DNA of 64,000 bases, from NCBI GenBank assembly GCA_037501455.1, contig CM074858.1:17658501-17722500 (forward strand). Direction: 5' to 3'. Below, piece after piece: positions 47,549-59,071 of this stretch (its first letter is position 1; each line of letters begins with the position of its first letter). The position numbers were made by a program, and so were the translations under genes. Below the pieces are notes generated by a model. That model ran no database searches and was not told the origin of the DNA. It saw only the letters and a program-made list of their open reading frames with translations. Source of the DNA: Lantana camara. Its lineage: Eukaryota; Streptophyta; Magnoliopsida; Lamiales; Verbenaceae.

Positions 47549-48700
47549 ATAGATCACGACAGACATCACCGCGACCGATCTCCTAGACACAGGCATCATC
47601 ATCGCCGTCACCACCATCACCGTGAGAGATCACCTCCTCCTCCTCCACCTTGTCAGGTATAACCTCAGGACTTTTTGAATGTAGTGGTGGGATTAATTGA
47701 TCAGAGACTACAGGAAAGGGTTCCTCTACCACCACCAGCACCTGTGGCACCCGAGGAGAACCCCATTTCTGCTATTTTGCGCGAATTTCAGAATCAGCGT
47801 CCCCCGAAGTTCTATAAGGGCGACGATATACAGGCAGAGATGTGGCTAAAGGAAATTGAGAGGATTTGGCATCTTATACCTTCTGACACTCAGGAGAAGG
47901 CTCGCTGTCCAGTTACTCTGATCCAGGGCGAGGCCTACTCGTGGTGGGAGAGTACACAGATTGTATTGGAGGCAGCCGGGACAGAGATTACTTGGGAGGT
48001 TTTCGTACGGGAGTTCAGAAACAAATTTATTCCTCCAGCTTCCCGTACTCGCAGATTGAGGGAGTTTACCGAGTTGAAACAGGGAGGAAGGTCCGTGGGA
48101 CAGTATATTGCAGAGTTTGAGAGACTTTCTCGCTATGCGCCCAACATAGCGAATGATGATTTCCATAAGGCAATGCAGTTCGTTCAGGGATTGAGGCTAG
48201 ATATTCAGGATGCACTGAAAGCAGCCAATACGAGCACCTGGGCTAAAGCTACCGCAAAGGCTCTAAAGGTTGAGGATTCTGATTTTGCTAGGAGGGCTAG
48301 GAGGGCTACTCAGCGTATGGACAGGCTTCAGGCTCGAGAGCGGGTCAAGGATCGAGCTCGGGAAAGAGGCCGATGCTTTATCCTTCACCTCCAGCACAGA
48401 AGGATTCCGGGAAGAAGCCTAAGGTTACAGGACCATTATCAAGGGGTCCGAGAGCTCCAGCACCACCCCAGCCACCTCAGAAACCGGGCTGCAGATTCTG
48501 CGAGCTTACTACACACACTTATGATAACTGCAGACAGAGGTTGGGCTTATGTTTGATCTGTGGGAGCGACGAGCACATGGTTGATGGTTGTCCGGATCGC
48601 CGGGATCCACTACCTGCAGGTCCGAGGCCACTTGTGAGAGCTCGGGCTTATGCACTTGCTGGAGAGGAACAGGATGCAGAGATCGACCCGGCAACGGTAG
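47549..48700 (+). pseudogene. Gag of element D
   Basis: After TTTCAG the frame begins ATAGATCACGAC where the B homologue has ATGTTTCAAGG, so the start codon appears lost (ATG to ATA at 47549). A His/Arg-rich start (HHRDRSPRHRHHHRRHHHH) is followed by a TAA at about 47660. The core is well preserved (AILREFQNQRPPKFYKGDD, AEMWLKEIERIWHLIP, EAYSWWE, FVREFRNKFIP, ELKQGGRSVGQYIAEFERLS). A frameshift near 48375 precedes the zinc-knuckle region ([28 protein letters not shown]). Confidence 0.88.
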
Positions 48701-49917
48701 TTGAAGGTACTATTTGCATCCATGGCACGAACATCCATACATTGTTTGATCCAGGAGCTACACACTCCATTCTTGCGCACTCTATTGCTATTACGTTATC
48801 TTTGCCTGCTATGTGCTCTTCTGTGCGCTATTTAGTTAGTACTCCTTTCGATAGTAGGCGAGAGACGGATCAGGTTTACAAGGATGTTCCAGTGGTGATT
48901 GAAGGTCAGGAATTCTTAACAGATTTTATTGTTATGCCAATGGAGAGATACGGGTCTATTCTAGGGATGGATTGGTTATATTGGCACTGTGCTACCGTGG
49001 ATTACCGAGCAAAGAAAGTGCAGTTGGGATCAGAGGTTATCACGGGCTGTACTTCGAAGACAGTACCCCTACTTTCATTCTCAGAGGCTCAGAAATTAGT
49101 TAGAGACGGGGCTATAGGATTCATTGCTTATATTCTGAACAAGCCAAAGGATCAGGTGAAATTAGAAGATACAGAAGTGGTGAAAGAATTTCCTGAAGTA
49201 TTCCCAGAGAAGCTGGATTCTTTGCCTCCTGAACGAGAGATAGAGTTTGTGATCGATCTTTATCCGAATGCCGAGCCGTATTCAAAGACTCCATACCGGA
49301 TAGCTCCAGCAGAATTAAAAGAATTAAAAGTTCAGCTTGAGGCATTATTGGAAGTTGGGTACATTCAGCCGAGTTCGTCACCTTGGGGAGCCCCAGTTTT
49401 ATTTGTAAAGAAAAAGGACGGAACTTTGAGAATGTGCATCGATTACCGGGAGTTGAACAGGATGACTATTAAGAACAAGTATCCCCTCCCACATATCGAG
49501 GAGTTATTCGATATACTTCAGGGTTCCAAAGTCTATTCAAAATTGGATTTAAGACAGGGATACTATCAGCTGCGAATCCGAGCAGAGGATATTCCTAAGA
49601 CGGGATTCAATACTCGGTACGGGCACTACGAGTTCGTGGTTATGCCTTTTGGATTAACCAACGCCCCTGTAGCTTTCATGGATATGATGCACCGGATTTT
49701 CAGGCCTTTCCTCGACAAGTTTGTGGTAATTTTTATCGATGATATTTTGGTATTCTCAAAATCAGCCGAGGAAGACGCGAGGCACCTTAAGCTCGTTCTT
49801 CAGACTTTAAACGAGCATCAGTTATTTGCCAAATTCAGCAAGTGCGAGTTTTGGATCGATCGGGTTGCTTTCTTGGGACATGTGATTTCAGGTAAAGGTT
49901 TGGAAGTCGATCCCTAA
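48700..49917 (+). pseudogene. Protease and reverse transcriptase of element D
   Basis: Same open frame as the zinc knuckle. Protease: [16 protein letters not shown] (usual DS/TGA site reads DPG) and [116 protein letters not shown] and catalytic box [13 protein letters not shown], then [16 protein letters not shown] frameshift at a run of A (about 49911-49920) ends this frame. RT motifs themselves are intact. Confidence 0.9.
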
Positions 49918-50520
49918 AAATCGAGGCCGTGCTGAAATGGGAGAAACCAAAGAATGCCTCGGAAGTTAGGAGTTTCTTGGGATTGGTCGGGTATTACAGA
50001 AGTTTCGTTCAGGATTTCTCCAAAATTGCGACACCGTTAACCCGATTGACAAAGAAAGATGTCAAGTTCATCTGGGACGAGAAGTGTGATCAAAGCTTTA
50101 ACTTTTTGAAAGAAAAGTTAGTCTCAGCTCCGGTGTTAACCCTTCCCGAGGGTTCGGAAGAATATGCAGTGTATACAGACACTTCTAAAGAAGGCTTAGG
50201 TTGTGTTCCGACTCAGAAAGAAAAAGTGATCGCTTATGCTTCTCGTAAGCTAAAGGAATATGAACAGAACTATCCGACACACGACCTAGAGCTTGTAGCC
50301 GTGATCTTTGCTCTTGGGAAGTGGAGACATTACTTATACGGGACTTCCTTTGAGATTTTCACTGACCACAAAAGCCTCCAGTATCTATTCACGTAGAAAG
50401 ATTTGAATATGAGGCAACGGCGTTGGATGGAAAAGTTAGAAGATTATGATTGTACGATCAAGTACCATCCAGGGAAAGCTAATGTGGTCGCCAATGCACT
50501 TAGCAGGACAGGAAGGCGAG
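49918..50520 (+). pseudogene. RNase H of element D
   Basis: [20 protein letters not shown] (tether), then RNase [54 protein letters not shown] and [18 protein letters not shown] at 50394-50396 replaces a glutamine codon; similarity continues [19 protein letters not shown] to [10 protein letters not shown], then another small indel. Confidence 0.88.
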
Positions 50521-50530
50521 TGTATCGAGT

Positions 50531-52071
50531 TTGCAACTAAAGGAAGGTGATGAAGTTGCTCTAATTGTATTAAAAGCTCGGGTTTCTAATATTACAATTC
50601 AGCCGGAATTAAAGTATCAGTTATTTGAGGCTCAGAATAATGATCCGGAAGTTCAGAAGCTTGCAAGCAAGGCTAGAGCTGATTCGGAGAGTCCTTTCGG
50701 GTTCGATGAGACCGGTTTGCTTCGATTTAAAAACAGAGTAGTAGTACCTGAAGAGTTGAAACGGGTTCTACTCGAAGAAGCTCACAAGTCAGCTTATTCG
50801 ATCCACCCGGGAGGAAACAAAATGTACAAGGATTTGAAGCAGTATTATTGGTGGAACGGGATGAAGAGAGACGTGGCTGAGTATGTGAAACATTGCCTGA
50901 CTTGTCAGAAAGTGAAAGCTGAGCATCAAAAACCCACGGGACTTCTACAACCGTTACCTATTCCCGAATGGAAGTGGGAACAAGTAACGATGGACTTTGT
51001 TTCCGGATTACCAAAGGTTAAAGGCGGGTTTGATGGAATTTGGGTAATCGTGGATAGGTTTACGAAGTCTGCTCACTTTCTACCAGTCCGGATGTCTTAT
51101 AAGATTCCAAAGTTAGCCGAGATCTATAACCGGGAGATTATTCGACTTCATGGTATTCTGGTGAGCATAGTTTCAGACCGAGACCCGAGATTCACATCTA
51201 AATTGTGGCAAGAGTTGCAGGCCGTTTTGGGAACGAGGCTCAAGTTTAGTACAGCATTTCACCCGCAAACAGACGGTCAAACTGAAAGATTAATAAGATA
51301 TCTGGAAGATCTTCTTCGGGCTTGCGTGATGGATTTTCAGAATTCGTGGTCAGAACAGCTTCCCTTAATTGAATTTGCATATAATAACAGCTTTCAGGCT
51401 TCGATCGGGATGGCTCCTTATGAACTCCTTTATGGAAGAAAGTGCCGATCTCCATTGTTCTTCGACTTGGAAGAGTGGAAATGGTCGAACAAGAAGGGGT
51501 AAAGAAAGGTGAAAGATTTGAGAAACCTTCCAAGGTCGTTCAGGCTATGATTGAAAAAGTTCAGACAATTCAACAACGGATGAAAGCCGCACAAGATAGG
51601 CAGAAGAGCTATGCCGATAAGCGCCGAAGAGATCTAGAATTTGAAGTTGGTGACCAGGTATTCTTGAAGGTGTCACCGAGGAAAGGTTTTACCCGGATCG
51701 GGAAAGGAGGGAAACTTAACCCTCGCTACTTAGGTCCTTTCGAGATTCTTGAAAGAATAGGCGAGGTGGCTTATCGACTGGACCTACCACCGAGTCTTAC
51801 GGGGATTCACAACGTATTCCACGTATCTCAATTAAGGAAATATTACCCCGATGAGACCACACGTCTCCCCGTGGAGGAAGTTAAATTGGAACCGAATTTG
51901 ACATTTGTTCAAAAGCCGGTTAAAATCTTAGATCGGAAATTTCAGGAATTGAGAAACCGGAGGATTCCCATAGTTAAAGTTTTGTAGAGAAGTGACAAGA
52001 CCGAGGAAGCTACGTGGGAAACTGAAGATAAGATGAAACGGTTCCACCCGGAGTTGTTCACGCAAGACTAG
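50531..52071 (+). pseudogene. Integrase of element D with chromodomain-like tail
   Basis: Zinc-binding HHCC region (HKSAYSIHPGGNKMYKDLKQ, CLTCQKVKAEHQKP). Core D (WEQVTMDFVSGLP), D (SIVSDRDPRFTS) and E (AFHPQTDGQTERLIRYLEDL). After YELLYGRKCRSPL a frameshift near 51480 leads to GPFEILERIGEVAYRLDLPP and NVFHVSQLRKY (GPY/F module). TAG at 51985-51987 stands where chromoviruses have tryptophan; then RSDKTEEATWETEDKMKRF and HPELF before TAG at 52069-52071. This tail matches the shortened chromodomain of plant chromoviruses, thought to guide integration toward particular chromatin. Confidence 0.9.
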
Positions 52072-52090
52072 AGAATCTGGGGACCAGATT

Positions 52091-52107
52091 CTTTTAAGGG
52101 GGGAGAG
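52091..52107 (+). promoter_or_regulatory. Polypurine tract of element D
   Basis: CTTTTAAGGGGGGAGAG right before the 3' LTR TGTAACG. Confidence 0.9.
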
Positions 52108-52108
52108 T

Positions 52109-54739
52109 TGTAACGCCCCGGTTCCGGATGAACAGGTAAGCACGCCACGTGTGAGTTTTTTAGCATAGGAATTTATTTTGATTCTTTAATTGCATAATTT
52201 TCTTACGGGGCATTTCATATTTTTATAAAATTCCCGAAACAACATTTATATGAATTATGTGATTTCACAACATTGGCAATATTATTTCATGACACGAAAA
52301 ATATTTATTACGGGAAAACAACTACCGAGAGTGATTTAATTACGAAATTGTCCCTAGTTGAATATTTCTTTAAACTTTAGAAACTTAATTGCATAGTTTT
52401 CAAGGAGCTAATTGGCAATCTTTTAAAATCACATATACTTGATTGCATAAATTGAATTCTTGGAGGGTTAATTGGCAAAATTGGACATTTCACACATTTC
52501 AAAAATGGGTTGTTACGTGATATGCATCCCCAAGTTTCCATACTCTCATTTCATCCAAAAATCTCCCAACCACAATTGCTTCTTGCTCTCGGTTCATTCC
52601 AGAAAGAAAAGGGAAGAGACTTTCATATTTTTCATCAAGAATTTCCAAGGAAATATTTCAAGAATTGGGAGTTGATCATCATCTTCATCCATTTTCTTCA
52701 CTCCTTTCATTTCAAGGTTGGCTTTGCATGAATTCATGGTTCTTGATCATATTTGATTGAGCTAGGGTATGAGGATTATGTGTTAGATGAATTAATTGGA
52801 GTTGGAAGCATGATTAGGAGTTCATATCATGAATTACGGCATGATTTATTCATGAAATTCTTGGATATTTAGTTGAATGATCAATTTTGAGCATGAACTT
52901 GGGAACTTGAATTCTTTGTAATTTTTCATGATTTATGTGTTTAAATGGAGTATTATTGCTTGTTGAAGATATATGCATCATAATTTCCAGGAATCATGAA
53001 TTTGGTAAATTGAAACTTGAGTTTTTGTTGTTGTTGTTGCTTCCTGTAGCCATGCTCTGTTTCCTCTGTTTCTTTCCAGTTGCAGAAACTGGGAACGACC
53101 ATTCCCAAACTCAAGGCATTGTGGGAACGGGCGTTCCCACTCTTTCAAATGAAAATAGGCGGCCGAGCATGGGAAAGGCCGTTCCCATTTTGGCCTGCGT
53201 GCCGGAAGGGCCGTTCCCAGCTTCAGCGAGTTTTAAAACTTGAAATCGTTGGCGCGTTTTTGGGGTTTATGGGAACGACCGTTCCCACCTGATTTGCAGA
53301 ACAAAAGTTTCTGCATAAAATTACGAAAATAGCCCCTCGATTCGACGACTTCTTTGACCCCGAATTGCTATAATATGAACCAATATGTACTGAAACAAGA
53401 TGTTATCATGCCACATTGCATTTTCCTCGTTGTCTCGTTGCATTTCCGCCGTTCGTCATATTTGGTCCATTTTAGGTCTTGTCTCACTTATACACGTTGT
53501 GTTTGCACAAGTCACGAGGTCGTGGACGGGGAGCAGGCTCTGTAGAGCATATCCTTGTTATATTTTGTAAGAAAAGGTGAGGTTTTGGTTTTAGGTACAT
53601 AGAACCCCACAACCTTTATGTGCTATTTTCGGCCAAAACATATTATATCTATAAACGTTTTCAAAATAATAAACATTTCAAGCAAGTAAGCCATGATTGT
53701 CATGATTTTCAAGCATGTTTGGCGAGTACATGATTGCACGTGGGCCCGAGGGTAATTCTTGAGCCAACCGGGAAAGCAAGGGCTGACGGGTAACTCCTGA
53801 ATTATCCTCACATTGTTGGGATCACCCCCGAAGCCACTAGGAGATTAGTGGTGGAAGGAGTTCCGTGTTTAGGGAGTCATGTTCCCTATACACACCATGT
53901 CGTGGATAGTTGAGCCTTGCAAACTCACTATCACCCGGAGGAAGAAGGAGACTGGGGATTAATCCGGCATGTCGGGTTATCCTCGGGTTATTGCATGTTT
54001 TCCAGTATGAAATTGTCTATGTGAGCACTAAATTGAAATGCATGATCATGAATTGAATTGATAAAATATGCACGTATTGTCACGTTTGGTGTAAAGGTTG
54101 GAGAATCGCCCTTGCTCGCCGGGGCCACATGTTCATGAAATGATCAAGTTAAATTGTCAAAACGATTAGTTGTAATCTTGGGCAAAGAACGAGTTTCTTG
54201 AACTATATAATTATATTACTTCCAAAGTCTTCACCCGAGGCTACAACTTGCATGTGATGTGTGTTATATATATTTATTGTCCCTCACTCAGTCTCCGGTA
54301 GACTGATACTTCACTTTTCAGGTACTTGAGAGCGTGGTCGTGCTAGGCGGGAGTCTGGTCAAGTCTTGCATTTCACGGGTCTAGCATTGTACCTTTCATG
54401 TATAGACTTTTGATAGATATCATGTTATGATCATGATTGTTACATTTTGAATACTCTAGCATGTATATAGTATATGGAGATGATAATGTATTGATAATTA
54501 AGTTGGTACCTATTATGTATCTATTTGATAAATATGGTACCTATACGTATTTATTGCATTGCTTCCGCTTTTAATTCCATGTTTGGTTTGATTATGTTAG
54601 GGAGAGTGTCCCGCCTAGCCCGGTTATTTTAATTGTCACCCGTTCGCTATAGTCTTGGTTTATGTATGAACTGTCCATTTCATACGTGGATCGAGGCTAT
54701 AGTGCGGGGGATGTAGTGCTCTGAGGTTAGGGTGCTACA
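52109..54739 (+). repeat. 3' LTR of element D
   Basis: 2631 bp, 32 bp shorter than the 5' LTR. The whole difference is accounted for by loss of one interval between the two GAACGACCGTTCCCA repeats (two copies at 45796-45841, one at 53273-53288). Confidence 0.93.
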
Positions 54740-54874
54740 CGTTATTTTTCTTTACTTATATGTGTTTTCCCCGATTGAGCTTAAATGTCCCAATGTGTTG
54801 AATTATTACTTCCAAGTGTGTTACGTGCATTAGCATATTAATCCAACATGCATATCTAGTGTCTTGATTACAGG

Positions 54875-55640
54875 ATGTTTCAAGGTCGCCCTCATCATGA
54901 GCGAGTGCCTAGGGTTTCCCCGCATTTTCCTCCTCCGGTTCAGCCTCAGGAGTTTTTCGATTCTTTGGTCGGTTTGGTGGATCAGAAGATAAGAGAGTAT
55001 GTTGCCTCAGCGCCATTAGCTTCATCACCGCAGCCGGGCCAAATTTCGATAGCGTTTAGGGAATTTTAGAATCAACCACCCTCAAAATCCGTTGAAGGAA
55101 ATAAGGATCCCGCCAAGTCACAACTTAAGAAAATCAAAAGAGTGTGGGAATTGATTCCAGGCGGCTCCCAAGAGAAAGTCCGAGACACCATCTCTTTGGA
55201 GGCAAGAAGGTCTAATCCTCACCTCGGGCAGGTTTCAGGTTCAAAATCAGGACAGCCTTCTAGTAAAGGAAAGCGACCTATCTCTTACCATACCCCGGCA
55301 CCTCAAGAAAGATCTCGAAAGAAAAAGAAACAATCACTTGGATCGAGTTCGGGAGCTTCACATACCCCAGCTTCAATAACATCTTCCGGGAAGCTTCTTT
55401 GCACATATTGTAGACGTAACAACCATACTTATGAGGGTTGTAGAAGATGGTTGGGTTGATGTCTGTATTGTGGGAGCGATGAGCATCAAATAGACAATTG
55501 CTCAAAGCTACGAGGAAAATCTACTGGGGGTAGGAGACTTCTTGTTCGAGCCCGGGAAGATGTTCTTGTGAGGGGGGTACAAAATGTGAATGTGAGTCCG
55601 GTTAGGGAAAAAGAAGGTACTAATTATGCATGACATAACC
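54875..55640 (+). pseudogene. Gutted gag of element B
   Basis: Starts with ATG at about 54884 (MFQGRPHHERVPRVS) after an ACAG sequence like that before the D gag. FFDSLVGLVDQKIREYV parallels the D gag start (LNVVVGLIDQRLQERV). After IAFREF comes a stop (55067-55069), then KRVWELIPGGSQEKVRD; the gag core expected next (about 130 residues in D) is missing, and the frame jumps to the basic tail (SSKGKRPISYHTPAPQERS). Two knuckle-like motifs follow (CTYCRRNNHTYEGC, CLYCGSDEHQIDNC), split by TGA at 55457-55459. It cannot encode a functional Gag. Confidence 0.82.
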
Positions 55641-55872
55641 AACGGTGAACGGTACATTTAACCATGCATATCACGTGCATCATGGATCTTATTATTATTG
55701 TATTTAATTTCTTGTCCGTTGCGAATTAGTTAATTATGAATAGTATTTATGTGATTAAAACGGTTTTACTTGCCTATATGTTATTTATGTAATTAATATG
55801 GTACTACTTGTTATGTGACGTTTTATGAAATTGTGTCTACAATCTATTCCTTAAATTACTTTCGTGCATGTT

Positions 55873-56003
55873 GAGAGACGGGGTTCTCTCCCTTCTTGCT
55901 GAGAGACAGGGTTCTCTCATTTCTTACCGAGAAACGGGGTTTTCTCATTCCTTGTTGAAAGACGGGGTTCTTTCATTCCTTGATTAAGAGACGGGGTTCT
56001 CTT
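55873..56003 (+). repeat. Five tandem hairpins in element B, unit about 28 bp
   Basis: Starts at 55873, 55901, 55929, 55957 and 55986. Each has a 6-bp stem around the loop CGGGGT (CAGGGT in unit 2): GAGAGA/TCTCTC twice, GAGAAA/TTTCTC, GAAAGA/TCTTTC and AAGAGA/TCTCTT. Three units carry paired changes on both sides of the stem that keep pairing. Spacers are pyrimidine-rich (CATTCCTTG-like). The array ends about 50 bp before the polypurine tract. Not found in element D at the same place. Confidence 0.85.
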
Positions 56004-56051
56004 ATCGTGTGTGCATCATTTTGAAACTTGACAGTGGACCTGGGTACCAGG

Positions 56052-56072
56052 TCCTTTTAAGGGGGGGAGAAT
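56052..56072 (+). promoter_or_regulatory. Polypurine tract of element B
   Basis: CTTTTAAGGGGGGGAGAAT directly before the 3' LTR start TGCAATGG. It primes plus-strand DNA synthesis; nearly identical to the D tract at 52091-52107. Confidence 0.88.
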
Positions 56073-58540
56073 TGCAATGGCCCAAATTTCATTAATTGCA
56101 TTCTCATGTTTATTATAATTTTATGAATTATATTTTATCAAACTTTCATGAAATTTCATGAATTCATATTAAATTGAGAATTTATTTCATAACTTGAAAA
56201 TATTTATTTCGTGAAATAATTGCCGAATATGATTTAATTGCCAACTTGTCCTTAAATGATCTTTCTCTAAAATTCAAGGACCAAATTGCATGACTTTTTC
56301 AAGGACTTAATTGATCAATTCTCAAAGCTTTCATCCTTGATTGCATGACTTGGTAAATGGGGGGATTAAATAGCAATTTGATTATTTCACAAAAATCAAG
56401 GATGGTGATTCACGTACAAAGCTTATTCAAGCTTCTTTATTCATTTTGATCCAAAAACTCTCCCAACATATTGCTCCTTGCTTGCTCGGTTCTTCAAGAA
56501 GAAAAGGGAAGAAGAGATTTTGTCATTAACATCAAGTTTGCTCAAGAAACTCCAAGCTTTTAAGCTCAAATCATCCATCTTCATCTTCTTCATCTATTTC
56601 TTTAACTCAAAGGTGGGTTCATGCATGGATTCTTGATTCTTGATGATCATGTGGGAAGCTAGGGTTAGTGATTTTATGTGATACATGGATTAATTGTTGT
56701 TTGAGATGTGAAGGTATGTTTATATCATGATTTATGGCATGAATTCTTGAAATATTTGAGTTAATATGTTAAATTTGTACTTGAGCTTGGAAGTGGCAAA
56801 CTTGGATGATCAAGCATGGTTTAATGAGTTCTTATGTGTTTTATGATACTATGAATATATATGCATTTTTTTTCCTAAAAATCATGAGTTTTAATGGATT
56901 AAAACATGACTTTGTTGCTTTGGTTGTTGTTGCCGTAAACCTTCCCTGTTCTGCTCTGTTTCTGCACTTGCAGAGGAGCGGGAACGGCCCTTCCCATCCC
57001 CAGTTCCCACTCCTTTGAATTCAAAGACGGCGCGCGCATGGGAACGGCCGTTCCCATTTTGGCCTGCGAGCCGGAAGGGCCGTTCCCAGCATAAATCGCC
57101 TTTTAAAATGTAAAAGCGTAGGGACGTTTCCGGTGCACCATGGGAACGGCCCTGCCCAGTTTACACTGGAACCCGGAACGGCCGTTCCTAGCATTCTGGC
57201 AGAACATAACCTACTGCATAAAAATGTGAATTTTGGGATTTTAATCCCATGGCTTCTTTGATCCCAAATTGTTATTATATGATAAATTACATGCCAAAAC
57301 ATGATATTTTCATACCACTTTGTGTATTGCACATCATCTCGTTGCATATTCGTCGTTCGTCATATTTGGTTCATTTTGAGTCATGTCTCACGTGTACACG
57401 TCTATCTTACACAGACCAGCTTTCCGGAGACGAGGAGCAAGCTTTGTAGGCCATGCCCTATTTGTCTTTTGTCGGTAAAGGTGAGGTTTAATTGCTAGTT
57501 ATATAGAACCCGTATAACCATTATGTGGAATTTCAAGCCAAAAGGTATATATATCTATTTATAGTGATTTCTAAACTCGTAACAATTACAAGCAAGCCAT
57601 GATCATGAAAAACAATTAGTGGAGGAAGGAGTTCCGGGCTTAGGGATTCATGTACCCTCTGCTGGGGCCTTGCAATCCCACCATCAACCGGAGGAAGAAG
57701 GAGACTGGGGACGGGTCCGGCACCACGGATTGTCCTCGGGTTATTGTCCTGATTGCACATATTGATTGTCTTGCTTGAATACAATACGCACGATTGCACG
57801 ATAACTGAATTGCATGATCACCTATTGACTAATAAAGCAAGCATGTATTGTACACTGTTAGTGTAAGGTTGTAGAATCGCCCTCACTCGCCGAGCCACGT
57901 ATTGCACGTATTGAATGCATGAAATCGATCAAAGTATTTAATATTGATAGTTGGAATCTCAGGCGAGTTCTATATTATTTTGGACTTATATTACTCTTAA
58001 TTATAAAACCTTACCCGAGGTTATGACTTGCATGTTAATTGTGCTAATATATAATTAGGCCCCTCACTCAGTCTTTCGTGGACTGACGCCCCACCTTTCA
58101 GGGTGTCGCGGTCGTGTGCTAGGCGGGAGTCAGAGTCGTGTCAAGTCATCCAGCTAAGTCTAGCACTTCATGCACTTTCATGATATTGGTCTTAACATCC
58201 CCAGACTTATTATGTTGAGTTTGATTAATAGTTGGAGACTTTTGGTATGTAAAATATAGGAAATGATAATGTATTGATATGTGATGGTATCTATTATTAT
58301 ATATACTTTTGCTGTAAATATGGTACCTATAGGTATTGATGAACTGCTATTGTTACGCTTCCGCTTTTATATCTTATGTCTTGGTTTTGTATTATTTTGG
58401 GGTATAGTCCCGCCTAGCTCGTTCTTTCTTTTCCTTGTCACCCGTTCGCTATAGGTTAGTTCATGTACGGATTACCCATTTCGTATGTGGATCGGCCTAT
58501 AGTGCGGGGGTGTGGCATCTCTACGTATAGGGGTGCTACA
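56073..58540 (+). repeat. 3' LTR of element B
   Basis: 2468 bp. Carries five of the six palindromes of the 5' LTR (56981-57190); the second was lost in a 19-bp deletion between GTTC repeats. Ends at the CGTTG duplication and the resumed pol of element E. Confidence 0.92.
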
Positions 58541-59071
58541 CGTTGCAAAGCTGGTGACCGTGCGCATATTTTTTGCTTTGGCAACTGCACGAAATTGGCC
58601 CATTCACCAACTCGATATTAATAACGCGTTTTTACACGGCTTTCTTCATGAAGTGGTGTACATGAAACCTCCCGAAGGATACAACAAGGCTCCCAAAGGT
58701 ATGGTGTGCAAGCTTGTTAAGTCCTCGTATAGCCTTAAGCAAGCAAGTCGCGAGTGGAACATTGAATTTAGCAACAAATTAATTCAGTTTGGCTTCAAAC
58801 AGTCTGAGCATGATAACTGTCTCTTCACATACACATCAGGTTCAGTTTTGCTCTTTCTCTTGGTATATGTAGAAGCTGGGTCGCCCGAGAATGAAATTGT
58901 TCGGGTTAAAGAGTTTCTTCATTCTGCTTTTACCATCAAAGATTTGGGGTATGCCCATTATTTTTTGGGTCTTGAGATTGGTCGAACTTCTGATGGAACT
59001 TCTCTTACTCAACGCAAATATATCCTCGACATCTTGGCCGATGTAGGTCTTACAGGCTGCAAGCCTGCAAC
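58541..59071 (+). pseudogene. Copia pol of element E, RT segment after the B insertion
   Basis: Resumes in frame with AKLVTVRIFFALATARNWPI, the natural continuation of SFSPV at 29877, confirming that one pol gene was split. Motifs: QLDINNAFLHGFL, VYMKPPEGY, VCKLVKSSYSLKQASREW, NCLFTYT. The catalytic box reads LLVYVEAGSPENE instead of the copia LLVYVDD box, consistent with a short in-frame deletion that removed both catalytic aspartates. It then continues KDLGYAHYFLGLEIGRT up to CKPA at the hAT MITE. Confidence 0.9.

Larger units (their letters stand above)
44632..54739 (+). mobile_element. Element D: Ty3/gypsy chromovirus-type element inside element B
   Basis: LTRs 44632-47294 and 52109-54739 (TGTAACGCCCCGG ... 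GGTGCTACA), flanked by CGTTA at 44627-44631 and 54740-54744. It has a tRNA-Met primer binding site, gag with zinc knuckle, protease, RT, RNase H, integrase and a C-terminal chromodomain-like tail, the order and features of chromoviruses with long LTRs (Tekay/Del type; clade by recognition only). Several stops and frameshifts make it inactive. The LTRs differ by about 7-8 positions in the first 200 bases, so it looks older than C, although it lies inside B. Confidence 0.94.
29878..58540 (+). mobile_element. Element B: long-LTR Ty3/gypsy element lacking pol (non-autonomous)
   Basis: Starts TGTAACGCTCCG at 29878, ends GGGGTGCTACA at 58540, flanked by CGTTG (29873-29877 and 58541-58545). The 5' LTR is split by element C and the internal region by element D. 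Without these the LTRs are about 2.66 and 2.47 kb and the internal region only about 3.4 kb. It has a tRNA-Met primer binding site, a gutted gag, no recognisable protease, RT, RNase H or integrase, and an intact polypurine tract. Its gag, tract and LTR layout resemble D, so a D-like chromovirus is the likely trans-acting partner (inference). Confidence 0.92.

Noticed and set aside
55873..56003. Regular 28-bp repeats as a CRISPR array
   Set aside because: Eukaryotic retroelement context, spacers are short and similar to each other, no cas genes. The units are tandem hairpins.
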